The position numbers were made by a program, and so were the translations under genes. Positions 8,196 to 17,923 of a stretch of DNA of 64,000 bases are shown here, one piece after another. Within the stretch, counting starts at the first letter, position 1; every line of letters starts with the position of its first letter. The notes under the pieces are model-generated. The model saw only the letters and a program-made list of their open reading frames with translations, was not told the DNA's origin and made no database searches. Origin of the DNA: Methylococcales bacterium (GTDB lineage: Bacteria; Pseudomonadota; Gammaproteobacteria; Methylococcales; Methylomonadaceae); the NCBI GenBank assembly GCA_028712795.1, contig JAQTPT010000005.1:1-64000 (forward strand). The letters are read 5' to 3'.

Positions 8196-9790
8196 AAAAA
8201 AGTGCCCGCCGTCTACTCACTGACAGGCTCAACTTGCAGACAACCACCGTTGCCGGTGTGTTAATGATGCTATTATCTTCCGGTTGTACGCTGGGGCCAG
8301 ACTTCACCCGCCCAGCCAGCCCGGACACCCAAAGCTATACCCCCGGCAAACAATCAAACCGCATCACCACAACCTCTTCGGAATCTGGCGCTGCGCAGAC
8401 TTTAGCCCTGGGAAAAGACATTCAGGGGCAGTGGTGGACACTGTTTGGTTCCCCGCCATTAACTAAATTGATCGGGCAGGCAATGAAGCGCAACCCGGAC
8501 TTGCAGGCCGCTTTATCAGCATTGACCCAAGCCCAGGAAAATGCTTCTGTACAGCAGAGTTCTTTACTCCCTGCCCTGGACGCAACATTCTCAACCAAAC
8601 GCCAACAAATTTCCGGCGCACAGTTCGGCAATCCTAGTTTTCATGCTTCTCCTTATAATCTCTCGACTGCCTCGGTTCAGGTCGCCTATACCCTGGATGT
8701 TTTCGGCGCAATTCGAAGGCAGATTGAGGAATTTGAGGCTCAAGCAGAATATCAGAATTTCCAGCTCGAGGGCGCATTCCTGACCCTGGCGTCAAACGTC
8801 GTTACTACCGCCATACAGGAAGCTTCTTTGAGAGCCCAGATTACTGCGACTCAGGAAATCATCAAATCTCAAACCCGGGAACTTGAACTGGTCAAGCAAC
8901 AGTTCGAGTTGGGAGGCGCGTCTAAAGTCGATGTATTGCTGCAGCAAACCACGCTGGAACAAACGCGAACAAACTTGCCGCCGTTAGAACGGCAACTGGC
9001 TCAAAACCGCCATCAGTTGACGGTTTTAACTGGTGAACTACCCAGCAATGAACTGGCCGCTCAATTCAAACTTTCCGACCTGCACCTGCCCGGGAAATTG
9101 CCGCTCAGCTTGCCATCCAAACTGGTGCGACAACGCCCCGATGTTCGTGCGCAGGAAGCCCTTTTACATGCCGCCAGCGCGCAAATTGGCGTCGCGACCG
9201 CCAATATGCTGCCTGATTTTACAATCAATGCCAATGCAGGCACTATTGCCACCCGGTTAGGCGATATGTTTGTTCCCGGCAGCGCCATCTGGAGCCTTGG
9301 CGGAAATATCTTGCAGCCCATCTTTCATGGCGGAGGACTCATTCATCAACGGCGTGCGGCGCTTGCGGCTTACGAACAGGCGGCTGCTCAATACCGGAGC
9401 ACTGTATTACAGGCATTCAAAAACGTCGCCGATGCCCTGACCGCGCTGGAGTTCGACGCCGCCGGATTGAAAACACAGGATGCTGCCGTAAAAGCAGCAC
9501 TCGATACCTTGGAACTGACCCAGTTGCAATACCAAATCGGCGCAGTCAGTTATCTGCCTCTCCTTATTTCGGAGCGCAATTACCACCAGGCGCGTATTAC
9601 CCAGATAACTGCGCAAACCAGACGTTATACCGACACGGCCGCATTGTTTCAGGCACTGGGCGGGGGCTGGTGGAACCGTGCAGATTTGTCTGCCACTTTA
9701 TTGTCGGAACGACAGAAAAAAGAAAACGGTGATATTGATAAGTGCAAAATTCTAGGCGTAATACCCATCCTTTTTTGCCATAAACCTTGA
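8192..9790 (+). CDS. RND efflux outer membrane factor, NodT/OprM-type lipoprotein
   Basis: The 532-residue product starts with a signal sequence ending in a lipobox, LLSSGCTLGPDFTRP, with the acylated Cys at about residue 32. This is the usual N-terminus of NodT-type outer membrane factors. Two outer-membrane-efflux repeats follow, including LPSKLVRQRPDVRAQEA and YQIGAVSYLPLL. It forms the trimeric outer membrane and periplasmic channel for the pump encoded two genes downstream. The gene overlaps tetR (ATGA). Most homologues end soon after ALGGGWW; here about 37 extra residues follow, ending in a hydrophobic stretch, perhaps from a shifted stop codon. Confidence 0.9.
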   Translation: MKKSARRLLTDRLNLQTTTVAGVLMMLLSSGCTLGPDFTRPASPDTQSYTPGKQSNRITTTSSESGAAQTLALGKDIQGQWWTLFGSPPLTKLIGQAMKRNPDLQAALSALTQAQENASVQQSSLLPALDATFSTKRQQISGAQFGNPSFHASPYNLSTASVQVAYTLDVFGAIRRQIEEFEAQAEYQNFQLEGAFLTLASNVVTTAIQEASLRAQITATQEIIKSQTRELELVKQQFELGGASKVDVLLQQTTLEQTRTNLPPLERQLAQNRHQLTVLTGELPSNELAAQFKLSDLHLPGKLPLSLPSKLVRQRPDVRAQEALLHAASAQIGVATANMLPDFTINANAGTIATRLGDMFVPGSAIWSLGGNILQPIFHGGGLIHQRRAALAAYEQAAAQYRSTVLQAFKNVADALTALEFDAAGLKTQDAAVKAALDTLELTQLQYQIGAVSYLPLLISERNYHQARITQITAQTRRYTDTAALFQALGGGWWNRADLSATLLSERQKKENGDIDKCKILGVIPILFCHKP

Positions 9791-9831
9791 ACCTTTATTT
9801 TTTAAACAGCTTTAAAACAGGGTGAGATTTA

Positions 9832-9870
9832 ATGTTTGAACAAAATCCGGCAGGCAACAAAAATGATTAA
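9832..9870 (+). CDS. Possible 12-codon leader peptide coupled to the adaptor gene
   Basis: A tiny frame, MFEQNPAGNKND, begins at ATG 9832, six bases after AGGGTGAG, the best ribosome-binding site in this gap. Its stop TAA (9868-9870) overlaps the likely adaptor start, ATG at 9863, which has a poor ribosome-binding site of its own. That arrangement suggests translational coupling. Alternatively the same site serves a TTG at 9836 that is in frame with the adaptor. Confidence 0.3.
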   Translation: MFEQNPAGNKND

Positions 9871-10993
9871 ACGCATGATCATTATGCTCATCGTGGCCGG
9901 CATCGTACTCGGCGGAATTTTTGGATTCATTACCTTCAAAGGGCGGATGACCAAAGAGTTTATGTCGTCTCAGGGCGAGCCCCTGCAAACCGTTTCCACT
10001 ATCACGGCCGGTTATCTGGAGTGGTTGCCGAAGCTGGAAGCGGTCGGCAGCTTGCGCGCCTTTCAAGGCACCGATCTTAGCGCTGAAGTCCCAGGAATTG
10101 TCGCCGAAATTTACTTCAAACAGGGTGATATTGTGAAGCTCGGCACGCCCCTGCTGAAACTTCGCGCCAACGACGATATTGCCAAACTTCACTCATTAAT
10201 AGCCACGGAAAAATTGGCTCTTATCACCTATATGCGTGACCAGGCGCAGTTTCGCATTAATGCCGTCAGCCAGCAAACACTTGATATAGGCAAGGCGAAC
10301 CATGATGTCGCTGTCGCCAATGTCGCCCAGCAACAAGCCCTGGTGAACAAAAAAACCATCCTCGCCCCCTTCACTGGCCGCCTGGGGTTACGGCTCGTCG
10401 ATCCAGGCCAATATCTTGAGGCGGGCGCCGCAATCGGCACGCTCCAGGCGCTGGACACCATTTTTGTGGATTTCTTCTTACCGCAGCAAGCCTTGCCTGT
10501 GCTGAAAATGGGCCAGACCGTGACACTTAAAACGGACGCCTATCCTGCGCAGGACTTCACCGGCAACATTACGGTGATCAATCCCAAAGTCGATATCAAC
10601 ACACGAAATGTCCAGGTGAGAGCCACGTTGAAGAATCCCAAACACCTGCTACTACCAGGTATGTACGCCACCGTGGCTGTTTCGACAGGACTTGCGCAGC
10701 GCTTTATTACTTTGCCCCGCACGACCATCACTTTTAATGCCTTTGGCTCCACCGTCTATCGAGTGGAAAAAAATGGTCTGGATCCACAAGGCAAGCCCAA
10801 GCTTGTTGCCAAACAAAGCTTTGTCACCACCGGTTCTACGCGCGGCGACCAAATTGCCGTTCTTACCGGCGTTACTGAAGGCGACACAATAGTGACTACA
10901 GGACAAATTAAACTGCGCAATGGCTCGCCTGTTACAGTCAATAATTCTGTTCAGCCTGGCAATGACGCCACTCCACAATTAATCAGCAAATAA
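9863..10993 (+). CDS. RND efflux periplasmic adaptor (membrane fusion protein)
   Basis: From ATG 9863 the product is 376 residues: an N-terminal membrane anchor MIKRMIIMLIVAGIVLGG, then the split lipoyl (barrel-sandwich) domain with AEVPGIVAEIYFKQGDIVKL and later APFTGRLGLRLVDPGQYL. A beta-barrel domain and a membrane-proximal domain follow, with GVTEGDTIVTTGQIKLRNG near the C-terminus. It bridges the inner membrane pump and the outer membrane channel. The frame extends back to TTG at 9836, so the start could be nine residues earlier. It lies 6 bp before the pump gene. Confidence 0.88.
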   Translation: MIKRMIIMLIVAGIVLGGIFGFITFKGRMTKEFMSSQGEPLQTVSTITAGYLEWLPKLEAVGSLRAFQGTDLSAEVPGIVAEIYFKQGDIVKLGTPLLKLRANDDIAKLHSLIATEKLALITYMRDQAQFRINAVSQQTLDIGKANHDVAVANVAQQQALVNKKTILAPFTGRLGLRLVDPGQYLEAGAAIGTLQALDTIFVDFFLPQQALPVLKMGQTVTLKTDAYPAQDFTGNITVINPKVDINTRNVQVRATLKNPKHLLLPGMYATVAVSTGLAQRFITLPRTTITFNAFGSTVYRVEKNGLDPQGKPKLVAKQSFVTTGSTRGDQIAVLTGVTEGDTIVTTGQIKLRNGSPVTVNNSVQPGNDATPQLISK

Positions 10994-10999
10994 TCCGCC

Positions 11000-13900
11000 A
11001 TGAATTTGACCGATATTTTTATTCGCCGCCCCATCCTGGCTACGGTAGTCAGCATGATGCTGTTGGTATTGGGTCTACGAGCGCTCAGTGATTTGCCGAT
11101 TTTGCAGTATCCGCGCACCGAAAATGCTATCGTCACCGTCACTACGACCTACTATGGCGCTGACCCGGATATTATTGCGGGGTTCATCACCACACCGTTG
11201 GAAAACAACATCGCCCAGGCAAACGGCATCGACTATATCACCTCAACCAGCCAGAACAGCGTCAGCACGATAACCGCAAATCTACGGCTCAATTTTGACC
11301 CCAACAAGGCATTGACAGAAATCAATGCCAAGGTCAATGCCGTGCTCAATCAGTTGCCTCCGGAATCGCAAACCCCGGTTCTAACTGTAAAAATAGGTGA
11401 AACGATTGATGCCATGTATATCGGTTTTTCCAGCGAGAGCTTGTCCGCCAACAACATCACCGATTACTTGATTCGCTCGGTACAACCCAGACTACAAGCA
11501 GTGGAAGGTATCCAGACAGCAGAGTTGCTGGGTGGCAAGAACTTCTCCCTGCGTGCCTGGTTAGATCCTAATAAACTGGCTGCCTACTCTCTTACGGCTT
11601 CCGATGTCAGCGCCGCGCTTGCCAAGAACAACTTTATAGCGGGATTGGGGACAACCAAAGGCCAGATGGTGCAAGTCAACTTGACCGCATCAACCAATCT
11701 GCATTCAGTCGCAGAATTCGAGAATTTAATCATCAAGCAACAAGGCGGCGCGATAATCCGGCTCAAAGATGTGGCTAATGTCAGACTGGGCGCTGATGAC
11801 TACGAAGCCAGCGTTTCTTTCGATGGCAACAAGGCCGTTTATATTGGACTCCAAGTGGCTTCAAGCGCCAATTTGCTTGACGTCATTGAAAGAGTCCGTA
11901 AAGTTTTTCCTGAGATTCAAGCCCAATTACCGGAAGGCTTGAGCGGCAAAATCGTCTACGACTCTACGAAATTTGTTGATAGCTCTATTCATGAAGTGAT
12001 CCATACCCTTATTGAAGCCTTGCTGATTGTCACGCTGGTCGTATTCGCATTTTTGGGTTCACCGCGTTCGGTGCTAATACCCGTCATAGCAATACCACTT
12101 TCCCTGATCGGCACCTTCACTCTTATGTTGATGTTCGGTTTCTCAATTAATTTGCTGACTTTGCTGGCCTTGGTGCTAGCCATCGGCCTGGTCGTTGACG
12201 ATGCCATCATTGTCGTCGAAAACGTCAACCGGCATCTTGAAGACGGCATGCAGCCGATTCCCGCTTCACTGCTGGCGGCTAGGGAACTAACGGGTCCCAT
12301 TATCGCCATGACCATTGTTTTAGTCGCCGTGTATGTCCCGGTAGGCTTTCAGGCCGGACTTACCGGCGCCTTGTTCTCTGAGTTTGCTTTTACTGTCGTC
12401 GGTGCGGTGACCGTTTCCGCCATTGTGGCGTTGACGTTGTCGCCAATGATGTGTTCCCGGCTACTCAAAGCCCACACTCACGATCGCACCGGCTGGGAAG
12501 AACGCCTTGTTGACTTTATTGATCGCCGGGTCTTTGCCATGCAACGTGTCTATTCACAAACCCTGCATGGATCACTTAACTTTTTACCCGTAACCGCTGT
12601 ATTTGCCGCCATCATACTCGCCAGCATTTACTTCCTTTATACAAGTTCAAATCGGGAACTCGCTCCACAGGAAGATCAAGGCGTCATTATCACCATGTCC
12701 ACATCAGCGCCGGATGCCACGCTTCAGCAACGCCTGGTTTATGCCGGCCAGGTTTATAATAAATTTATTAAGCACCCGGAAACCGACCACGTCTTTCAGA
12801 TCAACGCGCCAGGACAATCAATTGCAGGTACAGTTCTCAAGCCTTGGGATGAAAGGACACAGACCGCTACTGAACTTCAACCTATCATTCAGCAGGAAAT
12901 GAATGAAATCGCCGGAGTCCGTGTCGCGGCTTTCCAACCACCGCCATTACCCGGTAGCAGCGGCCTTCCGGTGCAGTTTGTGATCGGCACGACCGAGTCG
13001 TTTGATCAATTGAACACGGTTGTACAGCAACTGATGCAGGAAGCGCAAAAAAGCGGTATGTTTATATTTCTCGACAAAGACCTGAAAGTCGATCTGCCGC
13101 AGTCACAAGTGGAAATTGACCATGATAAAGCCGCCCTTCTGGGGCTTTCCATGCAGGATGTAGGCTCGTCTTTGGCCTCAATGCTGGGCGGCGGTTATGT
13201 CAATTATTTCAGCATGACCGGGCGATCTTATAGGGTAATCCCCCAGATACAGCAAGCATCCAGGCTTAATGCCGACCAGTTGCTTAACTACTACATCCGC
13301 GCGGCTGACGGCTCGACCGTCCCGCTGTCAACCATCGCCACCATCAGCACAAAAACAGTGCCGCAATCACTGAACCATTTCCAGCAATTAAACGCCGCCA
13401 TCATTTCCGGCGTGCCTTTTCCGGGCGTCACACTGGGTGATGCGATGAATTCGCTAAAGGATATCACTGCAAAAGTATTGCCTCCAGGCTACTCAATTGA
13501 CTATGCTGGACAATCACGGCAACTGGTCAATGAATCCAGTGGCTTCATTTTTACTTTCCTGTTTGCATTGATTATTATTTTTCTGGCTCTTGCGGCGCAA
13601 TTCGAAAGCTTCCGCGACCCCCTGATTATTCTGGTGTCCGTACCCATGTCCATCGCTGGCGCGCTCATTTTTATCGCCCTGGGTTTTGGCGGGGCAACCC
13701 TGAACATCTATACCGAAGTGGGCTTAGTCACGCTGATGGGGTTAATCAGCAAACATGGCATCCTGATTGTCGAATTTGCCAACAACAAGCAAAAGGAGGG
13801 CCTTTCAAAACGTGCAGCGATAGAGTCTGCCGCCACTATCCGGCTAAGGCCCATTTTAATGACCACCGCCGCGATGGTACTAGGTGTTTTGCCTCTGATT

Positions 13901-14068
13901 TTCGCCACCGGCGCGGGTGCCGTGTCGCGTTTCAACATAGGACTGGTAATAGCAACCGGTATAGCTATCGGCACATTGTTCACCCTTTTTGTTGTTCCTG
14001 CGGTGTATCTTATGATAGGAGAAAACCATTCCAAGATTGAAGAGAATAGACCAATCCTTTACGAGTAG
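11000..14068 (+). CDS. RND multidrug efflux pump, inner membrane permease (HAE-1 type)
   Basis: At 1022 residues it has the family's usual size and twelve-helix plan with two large periplasmic loops. It starts NLTDIFIRRPILATVVSMML. The central proton-relay helix has LAIGLVVDDAIIVVENVNRH with the paired Asp residues. The C-terminal half has SKHGILIVEFANNKQKEG and RLRPILMTTAAMVLGVLPL. It exports lipophilic compounds from membrane and periplasm using the proton gradient. It is the last gene of the tetR-OMF-adaptor-pump operon. The protein resembles the MexW/MuxB-like branch more than AcrB, but the substrate range cannot be read from sequence. Confidence 0.92.
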   Translation: MNLTDIFIRRPILATVVSMMLLVLGLRALSDLPILQYPRTENAIVTVTTTYYGADPDIIAGFITTPLENNIAQANGIDYITSTSQNSVSTITANLRLNFDPNKALTEINAKVNAVLNQLPPESQTPVLTVKIGETIDAMYIGFSSESLSANNITDYLIRSVQPRLQAVEGIQTAELLGGKNFSLRAWLDPNKLAAYSLTASDVSAALAKNNFIAGLGTTKGQMVQVNLTASTNLHSVAEFENLIIKQQGGAIIRLKDVANVRLGADDYEASVSFDGNKAVYIGLQVASSANLLDVIERVRKVFPEIQAQLPEGLSGKIVYDSTKFVDSSIHEVIHTLIEALLIVTLVVFAFLGSPRSVLIPVIAIPLSLIGTFTLMLMFGFSINLLTLLALVLAIGLVVDDAIIVVENVNRHLEDGMQPIPASLLAARELTGPIIAMTIVLVAVYVPVGFQAGLTGALFSEFAFTVVGAVTVSAIVALTLSPMMCSRLLKAHTHDRTGWEERLVDFIDRRVFAMQRVYSQTLHGSLNFLPVTAVFAAIILASIYFLYTSSNRELAPQEDQGVIITMSTSAPDATLQQRLVYAGQVYNKFIKHPETDHVFQINAPGQSIAGTVLKPWDERTQTATELQPIIQQEMNEIAGVRVAAFQPPPLPGSSGLPVQFVIGTTESFDQLNTVVQQLMQEAQKSGMFIFLDKDLKVDLPQSQVEIDHDKAALLGLSMQDVGSSLASMLGGGYVNYFSMTGRSYRVIPQIQQASRLNADQLLNYYIRAADGSTVPLSTIATISTKTVPQSLNHFQQLNAAIISGVPFPGVTLGDAMNSLKDITAKVLPPGYSIDYAGQSRQLVNESSGFIFTFLFALIIIFLALAAQFESFRDPLIILVSVPMSIAGALIFIALGFGGATLNIYTEVGLVTLMGLISKHGILIVEFANNKQKEGLSKRAAIESAATIRLRPILMTTAAMVLGVLPLIFATGAGAVSRFNIGLVIATGIAIGTLFTLFVVPAVYLMIGENHSKIEENRPILYE

Positions 14069-14257
14069 TAATAGAATCTGACCCTAATACTGCTGCCTTA
14101 AAAATTTAATGATTGTTAATCAAAATATTGCACATGCTTCGTGCCTTGGAATCATGAGCAGCGGATAAGGTTTTGGACGATGTTTTATGGCTCTTGGCAG
14201 ATTCTTTCGTTTTTGCCGGGTCACGGGTGTAATTCACTCCGTGAATCTTTGGCGGTC

Positions 14258-16324
14258 TTAGTAACTCAATCGAATGCCGATTTCCGCGCTGCGTCCCGGT
14301 TCGGGTGCAAAATTTCGTAAATAGGAGGTTGAGTTGCGTATGTTTTCGTTCAGCATATTTTTACCTGCTGCAAAAAGCATCAACTCGGAATCGTGAAAAG
14401 TCGCCAAACTATATTGTGCGCCCAGATTCAACAGCAAATAACCCGGTGTATTCGATTGATTTTCACCCGCAAAAGTCTGTGCTTCGCCTCTTGTCAATCG
14501 TGCATTGGCCGACCAGTCGTTTTTCTCGTAGCTTAGTTGCAATCCATAGCGTAGCGGCGGCATGCGCGGGACATTGCCGCCTTGATCGAACGTGCCCCGG
14601 GTATAATCGCCGAATAAAGTCAAATCAATTGCGCCGTAACGGTTCTGCATCAAAGGAAATACCGTCTTGGCTTCAAAACCACGGAAAATGGCGTTGGCCT
14701 GGGCACTCTGCAATACAGGCAGACAAGCGCCGGGAGGGCCTGAACAAAAAGCTTCAAAGTGATTCAGATGCTCGTTAAACACCCTGAAATCTTGTCGCTG
14801 GTAAATGTAATCATTAACCCAATTATGAAAAAGATTGAACTCAGTCGTCATCCAATCGGCATTAAATCGATAGCCAAGATCGAGATTATAAGAAACTTCT
14901 TTCTGTAGCTTTGGATCGCCTAATTCGTAACTCGTTGTAGCATCATGGACACCATTGGAAAATAATTCCTGTATTTGCGGTGCCCGTTGGGATTGGGTTA
15001 TCGCCAGACTAAGCTGATGCAGCTTGGTAATGTCCCACAATGCCGAAACCGAACCGCTGAGCGGTACATAGTGGACACTGCTGTAGGTTGTTTCCGGCGT
15101 TATGCCTTGCCATTCGCCGCGAACCCCAAACTCGTAAGTGACATGGCTAATAGCGAGCGACTCGACAGCAAACAAACCGTAAGAATCAATAGCTGATTTT
15201 GGCACTATCGTTTCTGAGCCAAGCGCTGAAAATTGGCTGTTGACTGACTGGAAGCCCAACACGCCTTTAACAATCCCTATCGGCTTATGTTCTAACTCCA
15301 TCCTGCTTTCGTAGGATTTATTAAGAAATGTTGTGGCAGGTACGCCACCGCTTATTTCAACGTGCTTGTAATCCGTGTATCCAAATTTCATCCGCACGGC
15401 TTCAGCAAGTGCAAAGGGCTTATTAAGCTGTCCTTTGAAATCGTACTTGGTTTGGTTCATCTGAATTCTGGTCGATGGATTACCCGTGCCATTTGGAGGA
15501 ATGCCGTAATTATTTTCCAGGCTATTAATCGCGGCGCCGGCCAGACCTACGTCGCTTATCAGCGAAGCCCCTGCTGATCCTCCGCGTGAGCGGGCATTTG
15601 AGTTATTAATTACCCCAACCGGATTTTCCAGCACGGGCGTGCCTTCAAGCGTGGGGTCAGTGGCACGCGCAGCCGATTCATCTATCTGTTGCCCACCAAT
15701 ATGTACGTTGCCTTGATCATTATAGAAACCATCTAAATGATAGGCAAAAAAGTCTTTTCCGCCATCAAGCTTTAGGCCGCTGGAAGACATGTTAGCTGCC
15801 GAGTCATAGCGTTGCTGCACAGCTCCGCCGAGGAGTTTGTCAGGGACTTGTTCAGGAATACGGTTGTCGATAACGTTCACCACGCCGCCGATAGCGCCGT
15901 TTCCATACAATAATGTGGAAGGGCCGCGCAATACTTCAATCCGCTCCGCAATAACCGGATTCACGCCATTGGCGTGATCGGGGCTTAATGTCGAAACATC
16001 ATTATTACCCAAACTATTTTGCATAACTCGCACACGCGGCCCTGATTGACCCCGGATAACAGGCGTTCCAACGCCAGGCCCAAATGACTGGCTGGTGATG
16101 CCGGGTTCATTCTTAAGCGTCTCGCCAAGGGTTTGTCCAACTTTCGTATGCAACTCATCCCCCGATAATACCGTGACTGGCCGCGCTGATTTTGAGGTGG
16201 ATTGTTTTAGGTTCGTACTGGTAATTATCACATCGTCCAGTTTGTAAACATCGTTTTCAGCAGCGAGAACTTCAGATCCTATCGCACCTGTCGATAAGAA
16301 AAAAATGGCCAGTTTTTTGTTCAT
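14258..16324 (-). CDS. znuD: TonB-dependent outer membrane receptor, probable zinc receptor (ZnuD-like)
   Basis: The 688-residue protein has a signal peptide (residues 1-21, ending VLAAEN), a TonB-box-like DVIITST, and a plug domain with ETLKNEPGITSQSFGPG, RVRVMQNSLGNNDVSTLSPD and IEVLRGPSTLLYGNGAIGG. A 22-strand barrel follows, ending in an aromatic residue (IGIRLSY). The plug style is that of the ZnuD/YncD group. The neighbour upstream encodes a Zur-type repressor, and a Zur-box-like palindrome lies about 90 bp before the start, so zinc uptake is the likely role. No strongly His-rich loop is visible. Confidence 0.75.
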   Translation of the reverse strand: MNKKLAIFFLSTGAIGSEVLAAENDVYKLDDVIITSTNLKQSTSKSARPVTVLSGDELHTKVGQTLGETLKNEPGITSQSFGPGVGTPVIRGQSGPRVRVMQNSLGNNDVSTLSPDHANGVNPVIAERIEVLRGPSTLLYGNGAIGGVVNVIDNRIPEQVPDKLLGGAVQQRYDSAANMSSSGLKLDGGKDFFAYHLDGFYNDQGNVHIGGQQIDESAARATDPTLEGTPVLENPVGVINNSNARSRGGSAGASLISDVGLAGAAINSLENNYGIPPNGTGNPSTRIQMNQTKYDFKGQLNKPFALAEAVRMKFGYTDYKHVEISGGVPATTFLNKSYESRMELEHKPIGIVKGVLGFQSVNSQFSALGSETIVPKSAIDSYGLFAVESLAISHVTYEFGVRGEWQGITPETTYSSVHYVPLSGSVSALWDITKLHQLSLAITQSQRAPQIQELFSNGVHDATTSYELGDPKLQKEVSYNLDLGYRFNADWMTTEFNLFHNWVNDYIYQRQDFRVFNEHLNHFEAFCSGPPGACLPVLQSAQANAIFRGFEAKTVFPLMQNRYGAIDLTLFGDYTRGTFDQGGNVPRMPPLRYGLQLSYEKNDWSANARLTRGEAQTFAGENQSNTPGYLLLNLGAQYSLATFHDSELMLFAAGKNMLNENIRNSTSYLRNFAPEPGRSAEIGIRLSY

Positions 16325-16416
16325 ATAAGTGTTACGTTGGATACGATTTATTACAAAATTGCAGCTTGCCAGGTCGGCGACTCATTTAGTATTAATCAAG
16401 AGCATGTCTATTAAGG

Positions 16417-16435
16417 TATGTTATAACATAACATA
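16417..16435. promoter_or_regulatory. Zur-box-like operator upstream of the TonB receptor
   Basis: The sequence TATGTTATAACATAACATA matches the enterobacterial Zur consensus core TGTTATANTATAACA at nearly every position. It lies between the receptor gene (start at 16324) and zur (stop at 16507). Zinc-loaded Zur bound here would repress the receptor. Confidence 0.7.
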
Positions 16436-16506
16436 TTGCAAGCATTGATTGTTGCACACAGCGACTTGCGAGTTAATATAAAAAGCAGGTCATTATGATG
16501 AAATGC

Positions 16507-17019
16507 TTATTCCCGGTCGCCGGGAACGCCAGGCATTTTTTGGCATGTTGAACAAACACCATGAATTTCGATGGCTTTGCTGTGTACGATAAAGCCGGCT
16601 TGTTTGATTTCGTCTGATAAAGCCAGCATTACCTCTTTGGCGGAACGTTCCTCGACTTCCTGACAGTGTTTGCAGATGAGTAATAATTGCTCATGTTGAT
16701 GACCCGAGCAATGGCAACCGACAAAAGCATTGAGACTTTCAACCCGATGAATCAAGCCTTGTTCGATCAAAAAGTCCAGCGCACGATAAATGGTCGCGGG
16801 TTTTGCAGCCTGTTGCAGGGGTTTAAGGCGATCCAGTAGTTCATAGGCTTTGACGGCTTTGTGACTTTCCCAGATCAACTCCAGCACTTTATGGCGGATG
16901 GGCGTTAATTGTACGCCGCGTTCAAAACATAAATGCTCGGCGGTAATCAGCGCTTCGCTAACACATTCACTATGATTATGCCCCGAAGACTGCTGGCTGG
17001 GTTTGGCGTAAGTGGTCAT
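16507..17019 (-). CDS. zur: Fur-family zinc uptake regulator Zur
   Basis: This 170-residue protein has the Fur-family winged helix (LTPIRHKVLELIWESHKAVK and AKPATIYRALDFLIEQGLIH) and a dimerisation domain with two CxxC pairs (LICKHCQ, GVCSTCQ) that hold structural zinc. The wording LELIWESHKAVKAYELLDRL is typical of Zur rather than ferric Fur. The N-terminus is His-containing (SSGHNHSE). A perfect-core Zur palindrome lies 25 bp upstream of the start, implying autoregulation. The gene precedes the TonB receptor on the same strand, with about 180 bp and a second Zur box between them. Confidence 0.88.
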   Translation of the reverse strand: MTTYAKPSQQSSGHNHSECVSEALITAEHLCFERGVQLTPIRHKVLELIWESHKAVKAYELLDRLKPLQQAAKPATIYRALDFLIEQGLIHRVESLNAFVGCHCSGHQHEQLLLICKHCQEVEERSAKEVMLALSDEIKQAGFIVHSKAIEIHGVCSTCQKMPGVPGDRE

Positions 17020-17043
17020 TGCAAAAATCAGTTACCTGGAGAT

Positions 17044-17064
17044 TAATGTTATAATATAACATTA
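17044..17064. promoter_or_regulatory. Zur box in the zur promoter
   Basis: TAATGTTATAATATAACATTA is a 21-bp palindrome that contains the consensus TGTTATAATATAACA exactly. Its position just upstream of the zur start predicts autorepression by Zur with zinc. Confidence 0.75.
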
Positions 17065-17373
17065 ATCCGGTACGTGCAATTCACAAACTGCACGGGGTGC
17101 AAGCTATGATATTAATGCCAAAGCCATTTAGCCCGCGTTAAGTACATAGACACTCTAATATCTGCGACACTATCAACAAATCAGGAGCGCGTTTTAATCT
17201 GAAAATCCAGCATTGCATTTTTACATGTGGATAACTCACGGCAAATCAAGATAAAGGCCATTCATTGCGAAATTTAATCGTTCAAGATATTGCAAATAAA
17301 CTCCGGTTACTGCAAATCAGTGGGACAAGCTCTTAGTCCAACAGGGCAGATGAAGGTTTTGTGAAAGCCGAAC
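17065..17373. other. Intergenic stretch upstream of zur
   Basis: About 310 bp between zur and the convergent-side peptidase gene. I see no coding frame with similarity, no clear terminator and no tRNA. Confidence 0.5.
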
Positions 17374-17886
17374 TCAGTAAAGTTTTCCTACGAGATCCAG
17401 GTAAGTCAGGTAAAGCCGCATATCAAATTCCAACTGGTGATAATCAGGGGCCATATGCCCGCATAATTTGTAGAACGCTTTGTTGTGCTGTTTTTCCCTT
17501 AAATGCGCAAGCTCATGCACGACAATCATTCTTAAAAAATCAGGCGGCCCATTCTTAAAAATCGATCCTATCCGGATTTCATTTTTTGATTTCAAATTAT
17601 TGCCTTGAACTCTAGCCACAAATGAATGTAACCCCAGCGCTTGATGGAGCAGATCAATTTTGTCATCGTAAACAACTTTGCTAAGCGGACTGGATTGCCT
17701 AAGAAATTGATTCTTCATATCCACAACATAAATATAAAGCGCTTTATCAGTCCTTAAATCATGGGTAACCGGATATTTTTTTAACAGTAACTCAGCCAAT
17801 TTATCATTGTCGAGTAGCCTATGCACTTGATCCGTTACTGTTGCCGGGTAGCCAGCCAAGTATTTTAATGTGTTTATTTTATGCAA
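17374..17886 (-). CDS. YgjP-type (DUF45/WLM-like) metal-dependent hydrolase
   Basis: The 170-residue product carries VVHELAHLREKQHNKAFYKL: HExxH at residues 124-128 and a third His at 134 followed by xxxF. This is the zinc-peptidase signature of the YgjP/DUF45 (M48-related) family. The N-terminal half is less conserved and has YIYVVDMKN and NEIRIGSIFKNGPPDFLRMI. Physiological substrates of the family are not established. It is followed by a DUF5710 protein gene on the same strand, 38 bp away. ATG at 17886 gives a normal family length. Confidence 0.75.
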   Translation of the reverse strand: MHKINTLKYLAGYPATVTDQVHRLLDNDKLAELLLKKYPVTHDLRTDKALYIYVVDMKNQFLRQSSPLSKVVYDDKIDLLHQALGLHSFVARVQGNNLKSKNEIRIGSIFKNGPPDFLRMIVVHELAHLREKQHNKAFYKLCGHMAPDYHQLEFDMRLYLTYLDLVGKLY

Positions 17887-17923
17887 TTGGATTTGTGGGC
17901 TGATTTATTTTTTATAAGCAGCG

